Source: Ruminococcus sp. AF41-9 (GTDB taxonomy: Bacteria; Bacillota; Clostridia; Lachnospirales; Lachnospiraceae). From it: 64,000 nucleotides of DNA. The position numbers and the translations under genes are program-made. Position 1 is the stretch's first letter. Each line of letters opens with the position of its first letter. The stretch covers positions 1 through 64,000 of the forward strand of contig NZ_QUDO01000005.1 in the NCBI RefSeq assembly GCF_003477525.1, in the 5' to 3' direction. The notes under the pieces are model-generated. The model worked only from the letters and a program-made list of their open reading frames with translations. It did not search any database and was not told the DNA's origin. Of the stretch, positions 37,901 to 45,729 are shown in pieces.

Positions 37901-40855
37901 ATCATAGCTTCCATCCTCTTTTACTTTCAGGGAGGATGCCAGATAAGCAGTAAATCCTGCACCTTTCAGTAAGTCTGCGTCGGTTTTTCCATTGTTTGCT
38001 GCTTTGATAATCTGGAATGGCTGTTTCATCACCTGCTCCAGAGACAGACAGTCACGATTTACTTCTGCTACAAGGTCTCCCTCATAATTGCAGACCAGAT
38101 CATGTTCTTCCTCATCTGCCAGATAACCGGTTGGAGGAGTGATCTCTTTCACATAATAATTGCCAAGATATAATCCATTCACAGAAGCCTGTCCATTCTT
38201 ATCTGTGGTAAGAGTGGCAACCTGTTCTCCTGCTTTATAGATCACACCAGTAGCACCGTCCGGATGCACAATATCCTCACGAGCATACAGTCCATAAACT
38301 GCTTTTTCCAGAGTGGCATCCCCCTGTGGAACTGCTTTTTTGGTTTCTTTATCCTGCTTCTGCAGAGAAATCTTAGCTGTCACATGCTTATTTTTGAATG
38401 TATGCTTGAATGTCTGTTTTGCTTCCTTATCATTTGTATAAGAAAAAGTAAACGTATAAACATCGTCTGTGTTTCTCACATACCCCGCTGGAGCCTGCAC
38501 TTCCTTCACATCATAAGAAAATCCAAGTGGCAGGTCTGCTGTAAACTTTGCTGTTCCGTCTGCTCCTGTTGTCGCTTTCTGGATCAGTGTCCCTTTCTTT
38601 ACAATAACAGTTCCATCCACGTTGATAATGTCACTTGCAGCATAAAGTCCAAAGATTCCTCCATCCAGAGGATTTTCTGTATCTTCATCCTGTTTTGTTA
38701 CCATTACTTCTACTTTCTGTCTGTCATTGGTAAAGGTTGTCTCAGAGAAAACAATATCCACATTCTGTCCTGCATAGGATAATGTTACTGTCTTTTCCTC
38801 TCCGGCATTATAGAATCCTGTCGGAGCCTGTTTCTCTTTTACGATATATGTACCAAGACACAGATTTTTAAGAACGGTAGCTCCGTTTGTATCTGTTGTC
38901 AGATTCTCTTTTACCAGATCACCCTTACTGTAAACTTTTGTACCATAAGCAGTTTTAATATCTGCTCCAGCATACACATCATAAACAGCACCACTCTGTC
39001 TGCGTTTCTCATACTTAAATGTTGTTCCATTTTCTGTTACATCTGCACCAACCAGAACCTCACCTTCTTTATAAACGGTAAGCTGTCCCATCTGTTCTTC
39101 ATCTGGAACGGTAACGGTTGTGGTCTTGCTGACTTCCAGTTTCACATTGTAAGCTGTTGCATTGATACGGTATCCGCTTGGAGCTGTAATCTCTTTCAGA
39201 TATACAGTATCCTGTGTCTTAGTGATCTGTACGGACGCTTCACCGTTTTCATCCGTCGCAGGTAACTGTGTGATCAGTTTTTTGCATTCTACATCACTGT
39301 ATAATCCAAACACAGCACCAGACAACTTTGCGTCTGACTTGGCATCTTTCTTGATCACCTTAACACTTGCCTGCTGTACCCAGGATACTTTAAAATCTAC
39401 ATATTTCTCATCATCAACGCCTTCACCAAATACCAGAGCCAGATCCTGGTTTCCGGAACCTGTTGAAATCTTATAAGCTGAATAATCTTTGGTAATGCTT
39501 CCTTTCATGGTTGCAGACCAGCTTCCTGCCACATCACTCACCTGTGTTAATGGTGCAGACAGATAAAACTTTGTACCACCACAAATTTCTACGCTTTCTC
39601 CGGCTTTACTTGTTTTATCTGTTGTCAGGTTATGAAGCTGTACACCTGCCGGAAGTTTCATGGTAATGGTCTGTAACGCATCCGCATTAAATGTAATATC
39701 CTTTGTTCTCTGACTGTTACCATCCACATAGGCTTTTACATCTGCATCCGAAAAGGACATTGCCACATCTGGAATTTCCGGCTGTGAAATACAGTAATTA
39801 TAGAGTTTCATTGCCAGATTCTGTGCTGTACTGTTTGCACCTGAAAAAGCATCCCCACTTCCATTTGCATAAGATGCTGCCAGGTGTACCAGAATAAATC
39901 TGGCTCCTACACTTAAATTGCCGTATCCGTTTTCCTCTGTAAAAAATCCATCATCACCGGAAGCCTTTGTACCGTAATAGCACACTTTCGCAAGTGCTTT
40001 CCCATCACCAACTTTATTGATCGTATAGGTTCCACTTCCAGGCCCTGGTTTAGATGGCTGCACACAATATGCTGTGGCAGATACATTTCCAAATTTTACA
40101 GTATACTGGTAAGTCAGATATGTTCCATATCCGTAATCTGCATATCGGTATTCTGCTCCTCTGGTCACAGAAACCTGCTGTGAACTTCTGGCATTGCCTG
40201 CCGCAGCCATAAAGGTTACTGTTTCTCCGGCTTCCATTGCATACAGATTAATGCCATTACTCTCTGCCTGTTCCAGTACTTCTGAAACGGTTAATTCAGA
40301 TTCCAAATCTGCTGTGCTTTCAGAATTTTGTGTTTCCCGGTGCGACTCCGAATCCTCCTCGCTCTGCTCCGTATCCCCAGTATCATCCTCAACATTCACT
40401 GTACTGTCCGAAGAACGCTCTGACTGCACTTCTGTTTCCGGTTCTTTCACTGTAATATTTCTGCTGATTCTATAAGCAGGATGACCGCTGACTGGTTCTA
40501 CTGCATAGACAGCCTTGTAAGTATCCGGTGTATGTGTGTCAAAATCTGTACCAGTTTCATTCTTTGCTTCATGAAATAAAATCTTGATTTTGCTTTCATC
40601 TACACCTTCGATTCCAGACAGATCAACTTCTACATCAAACTCCTGCCCGTAAGAAAGTTCAATATCATTTGCCTTTACGATTTCATCCGGATCAAGGGAA
40701 TCTTGAACGTCTTTTAATTCTGCATACTGTTGTTCAAATGGTATTTCTTCCGGTTCTAATTCAGAAGCCGAAACTGCTACTGGCTGAATAATGACAGAAG
40801 CCAGTGTTGCGACTGCCATAAATCCGGACAAGAATCTTTTGAATCTCATTTTCAT
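34946..40855 (-). CDS. Giant Cna-B (SpaA-like) repeat adhesin with thioester-type head and sortase signal
   Basis: About 1969 residues; ATG at 40855 is preferred to 40900 because GAGAGG is suitably placed. A signal peptide (FLSGFMAVATLASVIIQPVAVSA) precedes a Ser/Glu-rich part and a head domain with AYCVQPSKPGPG, resembling thioester domains that bind host surfaces covalently. Then come 13 SpaA/Cna-B modules, each ending in an E-box such as KEITAPSGY, KEVQAPAGY, VEKTAPDGF or REESAPDGY, which form intramolecular isopeptide bonds. The C-terminus is TPKTGDD, a membrane helix and KKRK, a sortase signal. It is probably wall-anchored by the element's sortase B and may promote donor-recipient or host contact. 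Confidence 0.9.
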   Translation of the reverse strand: MKMRFKRFLSGFMAVATLASVIIQPVAVSASELEPEEIPFEQQYAELKDVQDSLDPDEIVKANDIELSYGQEFDVEVDLSGIEGVDESKIKILFHEAKNETGTDFDTHTPDTYKAVYAVEPVSGHPAYRISRNITVKEPETEVQSERSSDSTVNVEDDTGDTEQSEEDSESHRETQNSESTADLESELTVSEVLEQAESNGINLYAMEAGETVTFMAAAGNARSSQQVSVTRGAEYRYADYGYGTYLTYQYTVKFGNVSATAYCVQPSKPGPGSGTYTINKVGDGKALAKVCYYGTKASGDDGFFTEENGYGNLSVGARFILVHLAASYANGSGDAFSGANSTAQNLAMKLYNYCISQPEIPDVAMSFSDADVKAYVDGNSQRTKDITFNADALQTITMKLPAGVQLHNLTTDKTSKAGESVEICGGTKFYLSAPLTQVSDVAGSWSATMKGSITKDYSAYKISTGSGNQDLALVFGEGVDDEKYVDFKVSWVQQASVKVIKKDAKSDAKLSGAVFGLYSDVECKKLITQLPATDENGEASVQITKTQDTVYLKEITAPSGYRINATAYNVKLEVSKTTTVTVPDEEQMGQLTVYKEGEVLVGADVTENGTTFKYEKRRQSGAVYDVYAGADIKTAYGTKVYSKGDLVKENLTTDTNGATVLKNLCLGTYIVKEKQAPTGFYNAGEEKTVTLSYAGQNVDIVFSETTFTNDRQKVEVMVTKQDEDTENPLDGGIFGLYAASDIINVDGTVIVKKGTLIQKATTGADGTAKFTADLPLGFSYDVKEVQAPAGYVRNTDDVYTFTFSYTNDKEAKQTFKHTFKNKHVTAKISLQKQDKETKKAVPQGDATLEKAVYGLYAREDIVHPDGATGVIYKAGEQVATLTTDKNGQASVNGLYLGNYYVKEITPPTGYLADEEEHDLVCNYEGDLVAEVNRDCLSLEQVMKQPFQIIKAANNGKTDADLLKGAGFTAYLASSLKVKEDGSYDFDSAKPVVIGENGATEIFTDEKGYACSIAIPYGTYIVRETTTPHNYTQVDDFTVRITENNPNQPQTWRVLLDDEFEAKLKIIKQDDETKKPVLQKNTEFKIYDLDHKKYVEQVTTYPTTVKHKSYFTDEQGYLILPQNLKIGHYRIEEVNAPYGYTLNENYYEVTVDSNTAYQMDGTSGDVIIEAVYENHPVKGELTIVKKGEVLDGFKDDFAYQTENLEGAEFEIYAAEDIYTADFQKDDNGNRILEYAAGTLVKTVTTDKDGKAVLKNLPLGSYKIVEKTAPDGFVLNSEAQIITFSYKDQETPVIEQTAIFENDRQKVEISVVKQDADTEAAVAGAEFGLYAKNDMKAHGAVIVKADTLLGKAVSGEDGKAVFTQNLPFGEYYIKELAAPDGYVSSDEVLEVKAEYQGQDVKVVQLSSVFKNQPTKVVVSKSDLTTGVELSGATLTVLDKDGNAVDTWKSVKGEQHLIERLTVGETYTLREEMAPYGYLKAEEITFTIEDTGEIQKVEMKDDVPTGTIIINKNGEFLDKVTALDSVGGWIKHLFQYVTGSLKEVTFEVYALEDVKSADGESEDYYKKDELVATITTDDTGIAKVSGLPLGKYYVKEKATVEGFVLDNEAREIDLTYWDQDTAEVTYSADWQNNRQKAEVEVVKKEKDSDRVLEGAVFALCAKDDITGADGKVILKADTMIEELATDKEGKLTFTADLPIGFAYYIKETSPASGFATTDETQEFTFEYGGAEKEKISYAFTFEDEPTVIEITKTSLTDGKELEGAKLQVTDESGKVVDSWTSGKDAHIIKELVVGQKYTLTETKPADGYVTAESITFTVEDTAKPQKIEMKDDVTKVEISKTDISGKELPGAKLTILDKDGKTVESWTSEEKPHYIEMLPIGEYTLREESAPDGYLVAEDVKFTVEDTGEIQKVVMKDEVKPEETPTPETPSTQVTDTPKTGDDTHMLIWILLAIAGMAGSVSAVWIAKKRK

Positions 40856-40900
40856 TTTGACTGAATCCTCTCTTTCTTCTATTATCTGCTCTGTTTTCAT

Positions 40901-41359
40901 GCAGGCTCACACCTGCATTATTCAATCATTGGAACCACCTCCCACATCTTATTACTGATACAGAAATAACTCTGATAACAGCACATTCATATGGCAGTGC
41001 CTTTTTTGAAACACCGCCACATGGTATCTGCTGTCATCCTGTAAAACAGGAATGACACTCAGGTAAAGTTCAGGATCAAGCATTAAGCCGCAAGAGGTAA
41101 TTCGTAATAGTTCCTGCAAAGGGTGCCTCCCATCTGTATCCCTTCACGTTTTCACCGGATTCTCGCCGCAAAAATGCGTAGCTGAAAAATTCCGGGTATC
41201 CTCTCGCTGCTGGTATGAAATTGTCAAGGTGCAATTTTTAAGGGGAGCTATTATCTCGAATTGAAAATAGACATTTGCCCCTTCACTAACTGCATGTGTG
41301 AAAGGGCAAAAATTAACCTGTTTGAAAAATTTTTTAGATATTTTTATTTCAACATTGTT
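40901..41359 (-). other. Long leader between the sigma-like genes and the adhesin
   Basis: This 459-base region has no large gene. On the minus strand it holds a hairpin (TTTGCCCTTTCAC / GTGAAGGGGCAAA, about 41272-41310) after the sigma-like gene, a TTGACA at about 41228-41233 without a clear -10, a 16-codon frame (MGGTLCRNYYELPLAA) and the 43-codon frame listed at 40952. The length and structure suggest a regulated 5' leader for the adhesin; no known riboswitch was recognised. Confidence 0.4.
40952..41083 (-). CDS. Short ORF upstream of the adhesin, 43 residues
   Basis: ATG at 41083 overlaps the stop of a 16-codon frame (TAATG). The product starts MLDPELYLSVIPVLQDDSRY and continues with HVAVFQKRHCHMNVLLSELF. 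The balanced composition suggests real coding, or a relic of a longer protein. An inverted repeat (TGTCATTCCTGT / ACAGGATGACA) falls inside it. No family recognised. Confidence 0.4.
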   Translation of the reverse strand: MLDPELYLSVIPVLQDDSRYHVAVFQKRHCHMNVLLSELFLYQ

Positions 41360-41782
41360 TTATGTGTTTTCCAGTTGTTCTTTTAATTTCTCCAATACTT
41401 TCTTCCTCCGGTTTCTAATCGTCTTTGGGCAGCACCCAAAATACTGTGCTGTTTCTTTTACTGTAAATTCTTCAAAAAACAATAGCGTTATCAGTTCCGC
41501 ATCCTCTTTAGTCAAATATCCCAGAGCTTTTTCCAATTCCTGTATTTCTGACAATCTGATAACGATTTCTTCCGGTGATACTACCGAAAAAGAGCAGTCA
41601 TAGCCTTTTTCCTGTAATTCCTCCATGCTGCATACCCCATGCCTCTGCATTTTTTCAACCTGATATCGCTCTTTTCTTCCAGCCTGATACCAAGCCAGAT
41701 ATACTGCCCTGGTAACTTCCACAAATGTATCATTTATACGCAGCATATAGCGTTGTCTTTCTTTTGGCTTTTTACCAGGCAT
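41360..41782 (-). CDS. Sigma-70 region 4-like HTH protein, downstream of two
   Basis: About 140 residues from the ATG at 41782, which has GGAG about nine bases upstream; the longer frame to 41896 runs inside the neighbouring gene. The N-terminus (RQRYMLRINDTFVEVTRAVYLAWYQ) matches the Tn916/Tn1549 family of sigma-like regulators. The C-terminal HTH reads LTKEDAELITLLFFEEFT, then VKETAQYFGCCPKTIRNRR. It overlaps the end of the upstream sigma-like gene by 11 bases. Probably a transcription activator of ICE genes. Confidence 0.78.
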   Translation of the reverse strand: MPGKKPKERQRYMLRINDTFVEVTRAVYLAWYQAGRKERYQVEKMQRHGVCSMEELQEKGYDCSFSVVSPEEIVIRLSEIQELEKALGYLTKEDAELITLLFFEEFTVKETAQYFGCCPKTIRNRRKKVLEKLKEQLENT

Positions 41783-42422
41783 ACTTCCAGTCTCCTTTTT
41801 CCAATGCTCTGGCAGAGTCATCCGAATTATTCCGCATTTTCTGCATTGCCTGTGAAATACACTTTGATACTGCCGGAACTGTAATACCCAGTTCATGCGA
41901 GACTTCTTTTTGTGTCTGCTGCTGAAAATAAATACGCTGGATCATCTGTCTTTGTCGCTCTGTCAGCAGATTCATCAACTCCCTGACTGTTTCCTCTGCA
42001 ATGATTCTTTCAAGCAGACATTGTCCTTTATCTGCCAATTCGCACCATTCTTCAGAAATACAGCTATACGAAATGCAATTATTATGTTCTCGTGTTTCCC
42101 TGTTTCTCCACAGCCGGTCTTCGCCTTCTAATATCAGCCTTACATACCAGGGTTGATCATCAAAAAAATTCTCCTCAACAACTGCTATTTTTCTTTCTGC
42201 TTCATACACATAATCTCGACAGGTAAATAACGGAAAAACCGTTGCATAGTCCCCCACACAATAGAGAACATATCCGGTCTGATATGCGATAATTTCCGCA
42301 CAATCCATCAACCTTTGCTTCGCAACTGCTACATCGTTTTCTCTTAAATATTTAGCGGACGGAACCTTTCTTCTTTCTTCCCTGTTACTTACAACCTGTT
42401 TCAATTCCTGCAATGTAAGCAT
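41772..42422 (-). CDS. Sigma-70 family-like protein, upstream of two
   Basis: About 216 residues. The ATG at 42422 (MLTLQELKQVVSNREERRKV) follows AAAGGTGG; the longer frame to 42515 crosses a hairpin region. The C-terminal HTH is LTERQRQMIQRIYFQQQTQ with KEVSHELGITVPAVSKC, a region-4 type DNA-binding unit. The middle part is unusual and Cys-rich (YVLYCVGDY, CISYSCISEEWCEL). It is coupled to a second sigma-like gene and lies between the XRE repressor and the adhesin. Confidence 0.75.
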   Translation of the reverse strand: MLTLQELKQVVSNREERRKVPSAKYLRENDVAVAKQRLMDCAEIIAYQTGYVLYCVGDYATVFPLFTCRDYVYEAERKIAVVEENFFDDQPWYVRLILEGEDRLWRNRETREHNNCISYSCISEEWCELADKGQCLLERIIAEETVRELMNLLTERQRQMIQRIYFQQQTQKEVSHELGITVPAVSKCISQAMQKMRNNSDDSARALEKGDWKYAW

Positions 42423-42498
42423 AATTACCACCTTTCTGCCTGTTGGCAACAGGTGCCCATCGGCAGAAAGGATAGGATTTTTACTGATCAACTGACAA

Positions 42499-42572
42499 AA
42501 AGGGCAGTAAAACACAGCTTCCGGTACACCCGTTTTTTTTAACGAGAGCCTGAAACTTCCTTACTGCCCTTT
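42499..42572 (-). terminator. Inverted repeat with AAAGGGCAGTAA arms
   Basis: AAAGGGCAGTAA (42499-42510) and TTACTGCCCTTT (42561-42572) are perfect complements around a 50-base centre that contains a run of eight T on the plus strand. It separates a 49-codon gene from the sigma-like pair. A terminator or attenuator role is inferred. Confidence 0.5.
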
Positions 42573-42591
42573 CTAATAGTTACAATATTCT

Positions 42592-42741
42592 CTACTTTAT
42601 TTTCCGTCTGATGCCAGGATCAGACTTCTTGGCATTTCTTTCTGCTTTTATGTTCTTTTCATTTTCCATCAAAACAGAATAGTCTCCCATTGCATCATAA
42701 GGACACTGCCTCCGATAAAGCAAATTTTCTTCCCTTGTCAT
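42592..42741 (-). CDS. Small basic protein, 49 residues
   Basis: A clean short frame, MTREENLLYRRQCPYDAM followed by GDYSVLMENEKNIKAERN, with a Lys/Arg-rich end. AAGGGAGAT lies upstream. It stands between the XRE repressor and the sigma-like genes. Similar small unnamed proteins are common here in related elements; no function is known. Confidence 0.6.
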   Translation of the reverse strand: MTREENLLYRRQCPYDAMGDYSVLMENEKNIKAERNAKKSDPGIRRKIK

Positions 42742-42855
42742 CAATCCTATCTCCCTTCTTTATCTCTCTGTTTTCCATTTTAACAACACAGGATTCTATT
42801 ATCCTTAGCATATATGGGGAGTTTTTTTATTTTGCACCCCATATATGGTGAAATT

Positions 42856-43212
42856 TCACCTGTATTCATTAAAACTGTCTATTAGAGAATCTATGGTCTG
42901 CATGATAATTTTCTGCTCTTTCCATTCCATCTTCTGAATACGGTAAAGCACTTCCTTAATTGATTCCAGCTTCTCTGTACCGCCTCCCTCTTTCCCCAGC
43001 AGGAGATTGGCATCCGTTTCCAATATCTCAATCATCTTCCTAAAAATCTCAACAGACATTGCCGTTTGTCCGCCTTCTATCCTGCTGACCGTATTGACAC
43101 TGATACCTGCTTTTTCCGCAAAAGATTCCTGTGACAACTTCATTTCCTGCCTGCGTTTTCTGATCCGTTCTCCCAATTCAATAAGTTCTGTGGAAATTGC
43201 ACGATTGCTCAA
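42856..43212 (-). CDS. XRE-family HTH repressor of the ICE
   Basis: A 118-residue regulator with an HTH in about 10-65 (IRKRRQEMKLSQESFAEKA; ISVNTVSRIEGGQTAMSVE) and a helical C-terminus ending SIKEVLYRIQKMEWKEQ and further. The start codon is TTG, eight bases after AAAGGAG, so translation may be weak. It lies between the replication module and the sigma-like genes, a natural place for the element's master repressor; this role is inferred. Confidence 0.82.
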   Translation of the reverse strand: MSNRAISTELIELGERIRKRRQEMKLSQESFAEKAGISVNTVSRIEGGQTAMSVEIFRKMIEILETDANLLLGKEGGGTEKLESIKEVLYRIQKMEWKEQKIIMQTIDSLIDSFNEYR

Positions 43213-43274
43213 TACGGTGTCTCCTTTCCTGCAATTTGTCCCAACTTTACGCCATTGTGTCGCAAAGTTCCCCG

Positions 43275-43308
43275 AAAAAAAGCAGCTAATTTTTGTCTTA
43301 GCTGCTTT
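43275..43308 (-). terminator. Rho-independent terminator after the small membrane protein gene
   Basis: Minus strand: AGCAGCTAA - eight-base loop - TTAGCTGCT followed by TTTTTT. It ends the parA-parB-repA transcript about 15 bases after the last stop. Confidence 0.88.
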
Positions 43309-43322
43309 TCAAAAAATCTATT

Positions 43323-43661
43323 TCATTTTATTCTCGGTATTTTATGTATCCCTGTAAGAACTGTAATCAGAAAAACGCAGAGATAAATGATCGCCTGTCC
43401 AATCATTGCCAGAAGAACGATGCTTCCGATCAATCCTCCGATCAGAAGATTCATTGTCCAGACTGCCAGCGTTCCTCCGAGGTCAAAACCTTTTGGAACC
43501 ATCCAGACACACATTTTTCCGATTCCAAACGGTATCCCCATCAGAAGTAACAGCAAGAAATAATTGCACTTCCCATCCTGGATACAAAACGTTCTTAATA
43601 CTGCAAACAATACTGTAATCACCAGCACTGGTGCTATCACTTTTTTAATCATCTTCTTCAT
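43323..43661 (-). CDS. Small polytopic membrane protein (DUF6050-like, tentative)
   Basis: A 112-residue protein with three to four helices (VIAPVLVITVLFAVLRTF; YFLLLLLMGIPFGIGKM; LLIGGLIGSIVLLAMIGQA) and a conserved-looking GIPFGIGKMCVWMVPKGFDLGG. The ribosome site GGAGG overlaps the repA stop. It closes the replication operon. The family name is from memory and uncertain; function unknown. Confidence 0.6.
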   Translation of the reverse strand: MKKMIKKVIAPVLVITVLFAVLRTFCIQDGKCNYFLLLLLMGIPFGIGKMCVWMVPKGFDLGGTLAVWTMNLLIGGLIGSIVLLAMIGQAIIYLCVFLITVLTGIHKIPRIK

Positions 43662-43667
43662 GTTCTT

Positions 43668-44843
43668 TTATCCTCCATACATATCGTGATTAACTTCTGC
43701 CTGATAATAACTGTTTATCGTTGCCGGGGCATTATACAGGGCGGTCAGAAGATACGCTTTAATATTCCCAATCTTGGTCGTATTCCGATTCAGACAGAAC
43801 AGCACATATTCGATATGCGAATAGTTCAATTTCATAAACCTGTTTTTTACCAAAGCAACTGGTCTTTCTACTCCCGCAATGCGAATCATACTGTCCTCCG
43901 GCATCATCATAACTTCGATCATCAACTCCACCAGTTCATCTACATCTTCCTTAGCATGATATTGATAATCTATGTTTTCATGAATCACCTCACGATATGC
44001 TCTCATCTTCTCCATCACATCTTTTTTCTTTTGGGGATTACCTGATATGATTGGATAAGATTGATTTATCTCAGTTTCACTAATATCAGTCTTGTTAATA
44101 TCAGTATTATTAGATTGTGATTTCGGGTATTCTGGATTTGTGATTTCCACTATTCTGGAATGATGATTTTCACTATTTTGGAATTGTGATTCTGGAAATT
44201 CTGGATTTGTGGTTTCCACCATTCTTGAATTGTGATTTTCACTATTCTGGAATTGTGATTCCCCATAATCCTGAATTGTGTTTTTCACTACTCCTGAATG
44301 ATGATTTTCACAATTCAGAGAAATGCCTGTTTTCCCCTTGTTTTCTGCTTCTTGTTGCAAATCTGCACATTCCTCATGTCTTTTCTGTTTCGATTGCAAA
44401 TCTGCAATTTTTTTATGATCTTCCTGCTCAGATTGCAGATCTGCACAATTACCTGTCGGCTTTTGATCTGGAACCTCTCTGATCATAAAATTTTTCACAT
44501 AAATAACATTCGGTTTTCCCAGTCCCAGACGTTTCTTCTCTATCAATCCAATCCCATTACTGCTGTCCAGCTCTTTTACCAGTTTCACTGCCTTTTGAGT
44601 TCCGCAGTTCATCAACTCTGCAATTTCTTCCACAGTGAAAATAATGTATACTCTGTCCTCTGAATCCAGCCATCTGTTCTTAATGCTCAGGCTCATACGG
44701 TCTAGCATCAGACCGTATAATACCTTTGCTTCACAAGAAAGAGTTTTAAAGCATGGTTCGGTAAACAGCACTTTAGGGACACGATAAAAGCTGTATTGTT
44801 CCGCTTCCATCCCCGTAAAATAATCAAACTGTATCTTCTGCAT
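43668..44843 (-). CDS. repA: RepA_N-family replication initiator with DUF6017 C-terminus
   Basis: A 391-residue initiator. The RepA_N domain (1-115) contains FYRVPKVLFTEPCFKTLS, EAKVLYGLMLDRM and VYIIFTVEEIAELMNCG with a winged HTH. The C-terminal DUF6017 domain (about 275-391) includes ALVKNRFMKLNYSHIEYVLF. Between them is a low-complexity linker (130-247) made of two repeat arrays in the DNA. RepA_N proteins bind repeats inside their own gene to start replication, so the origin probably lies here. AAGGAG lies six bases before the ATG, which overlaps parB by 20 bases. Confidence 0.88.
   Translation of the reverse strand: MQKIQFDYFTGMEAEQYSFYRVPKVLFTEPCFKTLSCEAKVLYGLMLDRMSLSIKNRWLDSEDRVYIIFTVEEIAELMNCGTQKAVKLVKELDSSNGIGLIEKKRLGLGKPNVIYVKNFMIREVPDQKPTGNCADLQSEQEDHKKIADLQSKQKRHEECADLQQEAENKGKTGISLNCENHHSGVVKNTIQDYGESQFQNSENHNSRMVETTNPEFPESQFQNSENHHSRIVEITNPEYPKSQSNNTDINKTDISETEINQSYPIISGNPQKKKDVMEKMRAYREVIHENIDYQYHAKEDVDELVELMIEVMMMPEDSMIRIAGVERPVALVKNRFMKLNYSHIEYVLFCLNRNTTKIGNIKAYLLTALYNAPATINSYYQAEVNHDMYGG
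44105..44311 (-). repeat. Nine 23-bp iteron-like repeats inside repA (candidate origin)
   Basis: Nine contiguous units start at 44105, 44128, 44151, 44174, 44197, 44220, 44243, 44266 and 44289. On the plus strand the core is GGAATTGTGATTTTCAC preceded by TATTCT, with a few changes per copy. The 23-bp period is not divisible by three, so the protein repeats only every 23 residues (NSENHNSRMVETTNPE / NSENHHSRIVEITNPE). Constancy at the DNA level through all three frames argues for a binding-site array rather than a protein repeat. Weaker copies may extend leftward to about 44059. Confidence 0.88.
44345..44460 (-). repeat. Three 39-bp repeats in repA with a palindromic core
   Basis: TTGCAAATCTGCA occurs at 44355 and 44394, and TTGCAGATCTGCA at 44433, exactly 39 bp apart. 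The third holds the perfect palindrome TGCAGATCTGCA. The period is 13 codons (ADLQSEQEDHKK / ADLQSKQKRHEE / ADLQQEAENKGK), so protein or DNA selection is possible. It adjoins the 23-bp array. Confidence 0.75.
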
Positions 44844-45729
44844 CTGCTACTCCTTCTTTGTTTTCTTTCCATTTATCCAAAAGCATAAAAATGACTTCTT
44901 CTATCTGTTCTTTAGAATATGTCTCCGGAAAATAATTTCCAATTTTCTTTGCCGGAATCGTCACATTGATCTTACTGCTTTCCTTTTTTAATAAAACAGC
45001 ATAGATATAACTCTGGTTTAATTTTCCATTTGCACTGCATTCTTTTAACTGTTCTGCCTGTTGTTTTGTCGGAAAAATGCTGCTGTTGGTAATCACTTCC
45101 AGAAGCCACCCCTGTTCCTCTGGCTTCAGATAAGACAGCTTTTCTCCCACAATCATAGGAATTTTATTATTGTCCACATATTCCAGCAAAGCATCTGATA
45201 ATGCCGCCAGACGGATATACCTCTGTACGGTTCTCCCACTGTCCCCGGCAGCTTCCCCAACCATATCTGCTGTATATTTCTCACCTTTACTTCCCTGATG
45301 CTTCATTGCATCATATTTCATCTTATAGGCATGAGCTTTCTCACTTGGCAGTAGATTTTCACGCTGAATGTTGGAATCGACCATAATAATGACTGCTTCA
45401 TCATCCGTATAATTTCGGACAAGAGCTGGCAATGTAGTCTTTCCACACAGTTCACAGCCTCTTTTTCTTCTATGCCCGGAAATCATCTCATATCCGCCAT
45501 CTGGTCGAGGTCTTACCAGCGCAGGAGTCAAAACACCGTATGTTTTAATGCTCTCTACGGTTTCTGCCATTTTTTCATCATCATTTACATGGAACGGATG
45601 ATTTTTAAAGGGATAAAGCTTTGCCAGATCTATTTCCACAACCTGGTTCATACTCTTTTCCGGTGTTTCCTCTAATCCCAGTAATTCATCATAAGAGGTA
45701 AGCTGAATATCTTTTTTCGGTCTACGCAT
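44824..45729 (-). CDS. parB: ParB-family partition protein
   Basis: A 301-residue protein. The ParB N-terminal domain has GHRRKRGCELCGKTTLPALV and NIQRENLLPSEKAHAYKMKYD; an HTH follows (ADMVGEAAGDSGRTVQRYIRL). It binds a centromere site and works with ParA to segregate the circular or replicating element. GGAGG lies nine bases before the ATG, which overlaps the parA stop by eight bases. Confidence 0.92.
   Translation of the reverse strand: MRRPKKDIQLTSYDELLGLEETPEKSMNQVVEIDLAKLYPFKNHPFHVNDDEKMAETVESIKTYGVLTPALVRPRPDGGYEMISGHRRKRGCELCGKTTLPALVRNYTDDEAVIIMVDSNIQRENLLPSEKAHAYKMKYDAMKHQGSKGEKYTADMVGEAAGDSGRTVQRYIRLAALSDALLEYVDNNKIPMIVGEKLSYLKPEEQGWLLEVITNSSIFPTKQQAEQLKECSANGKLNQSYIYAVLLKKESSKINVTIPAKKIGNYFPETYSKEQIEEVIFMLLDKWKENKEGVADAEDTV

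Noticed and set aside
42423..42515. N-terminal extension of the upstream sigma-like protein
   Set aside because: Crosses an inverted-repeat arm; the ATG at 42422 has a good ribosome site.
44105..44460. Possible CRISPR array from regular short repeats
   Set aside because: Repeats are contiguous with no spacers, lie inside an intact repA frame, and no cas genes are near; iterons explain them better.
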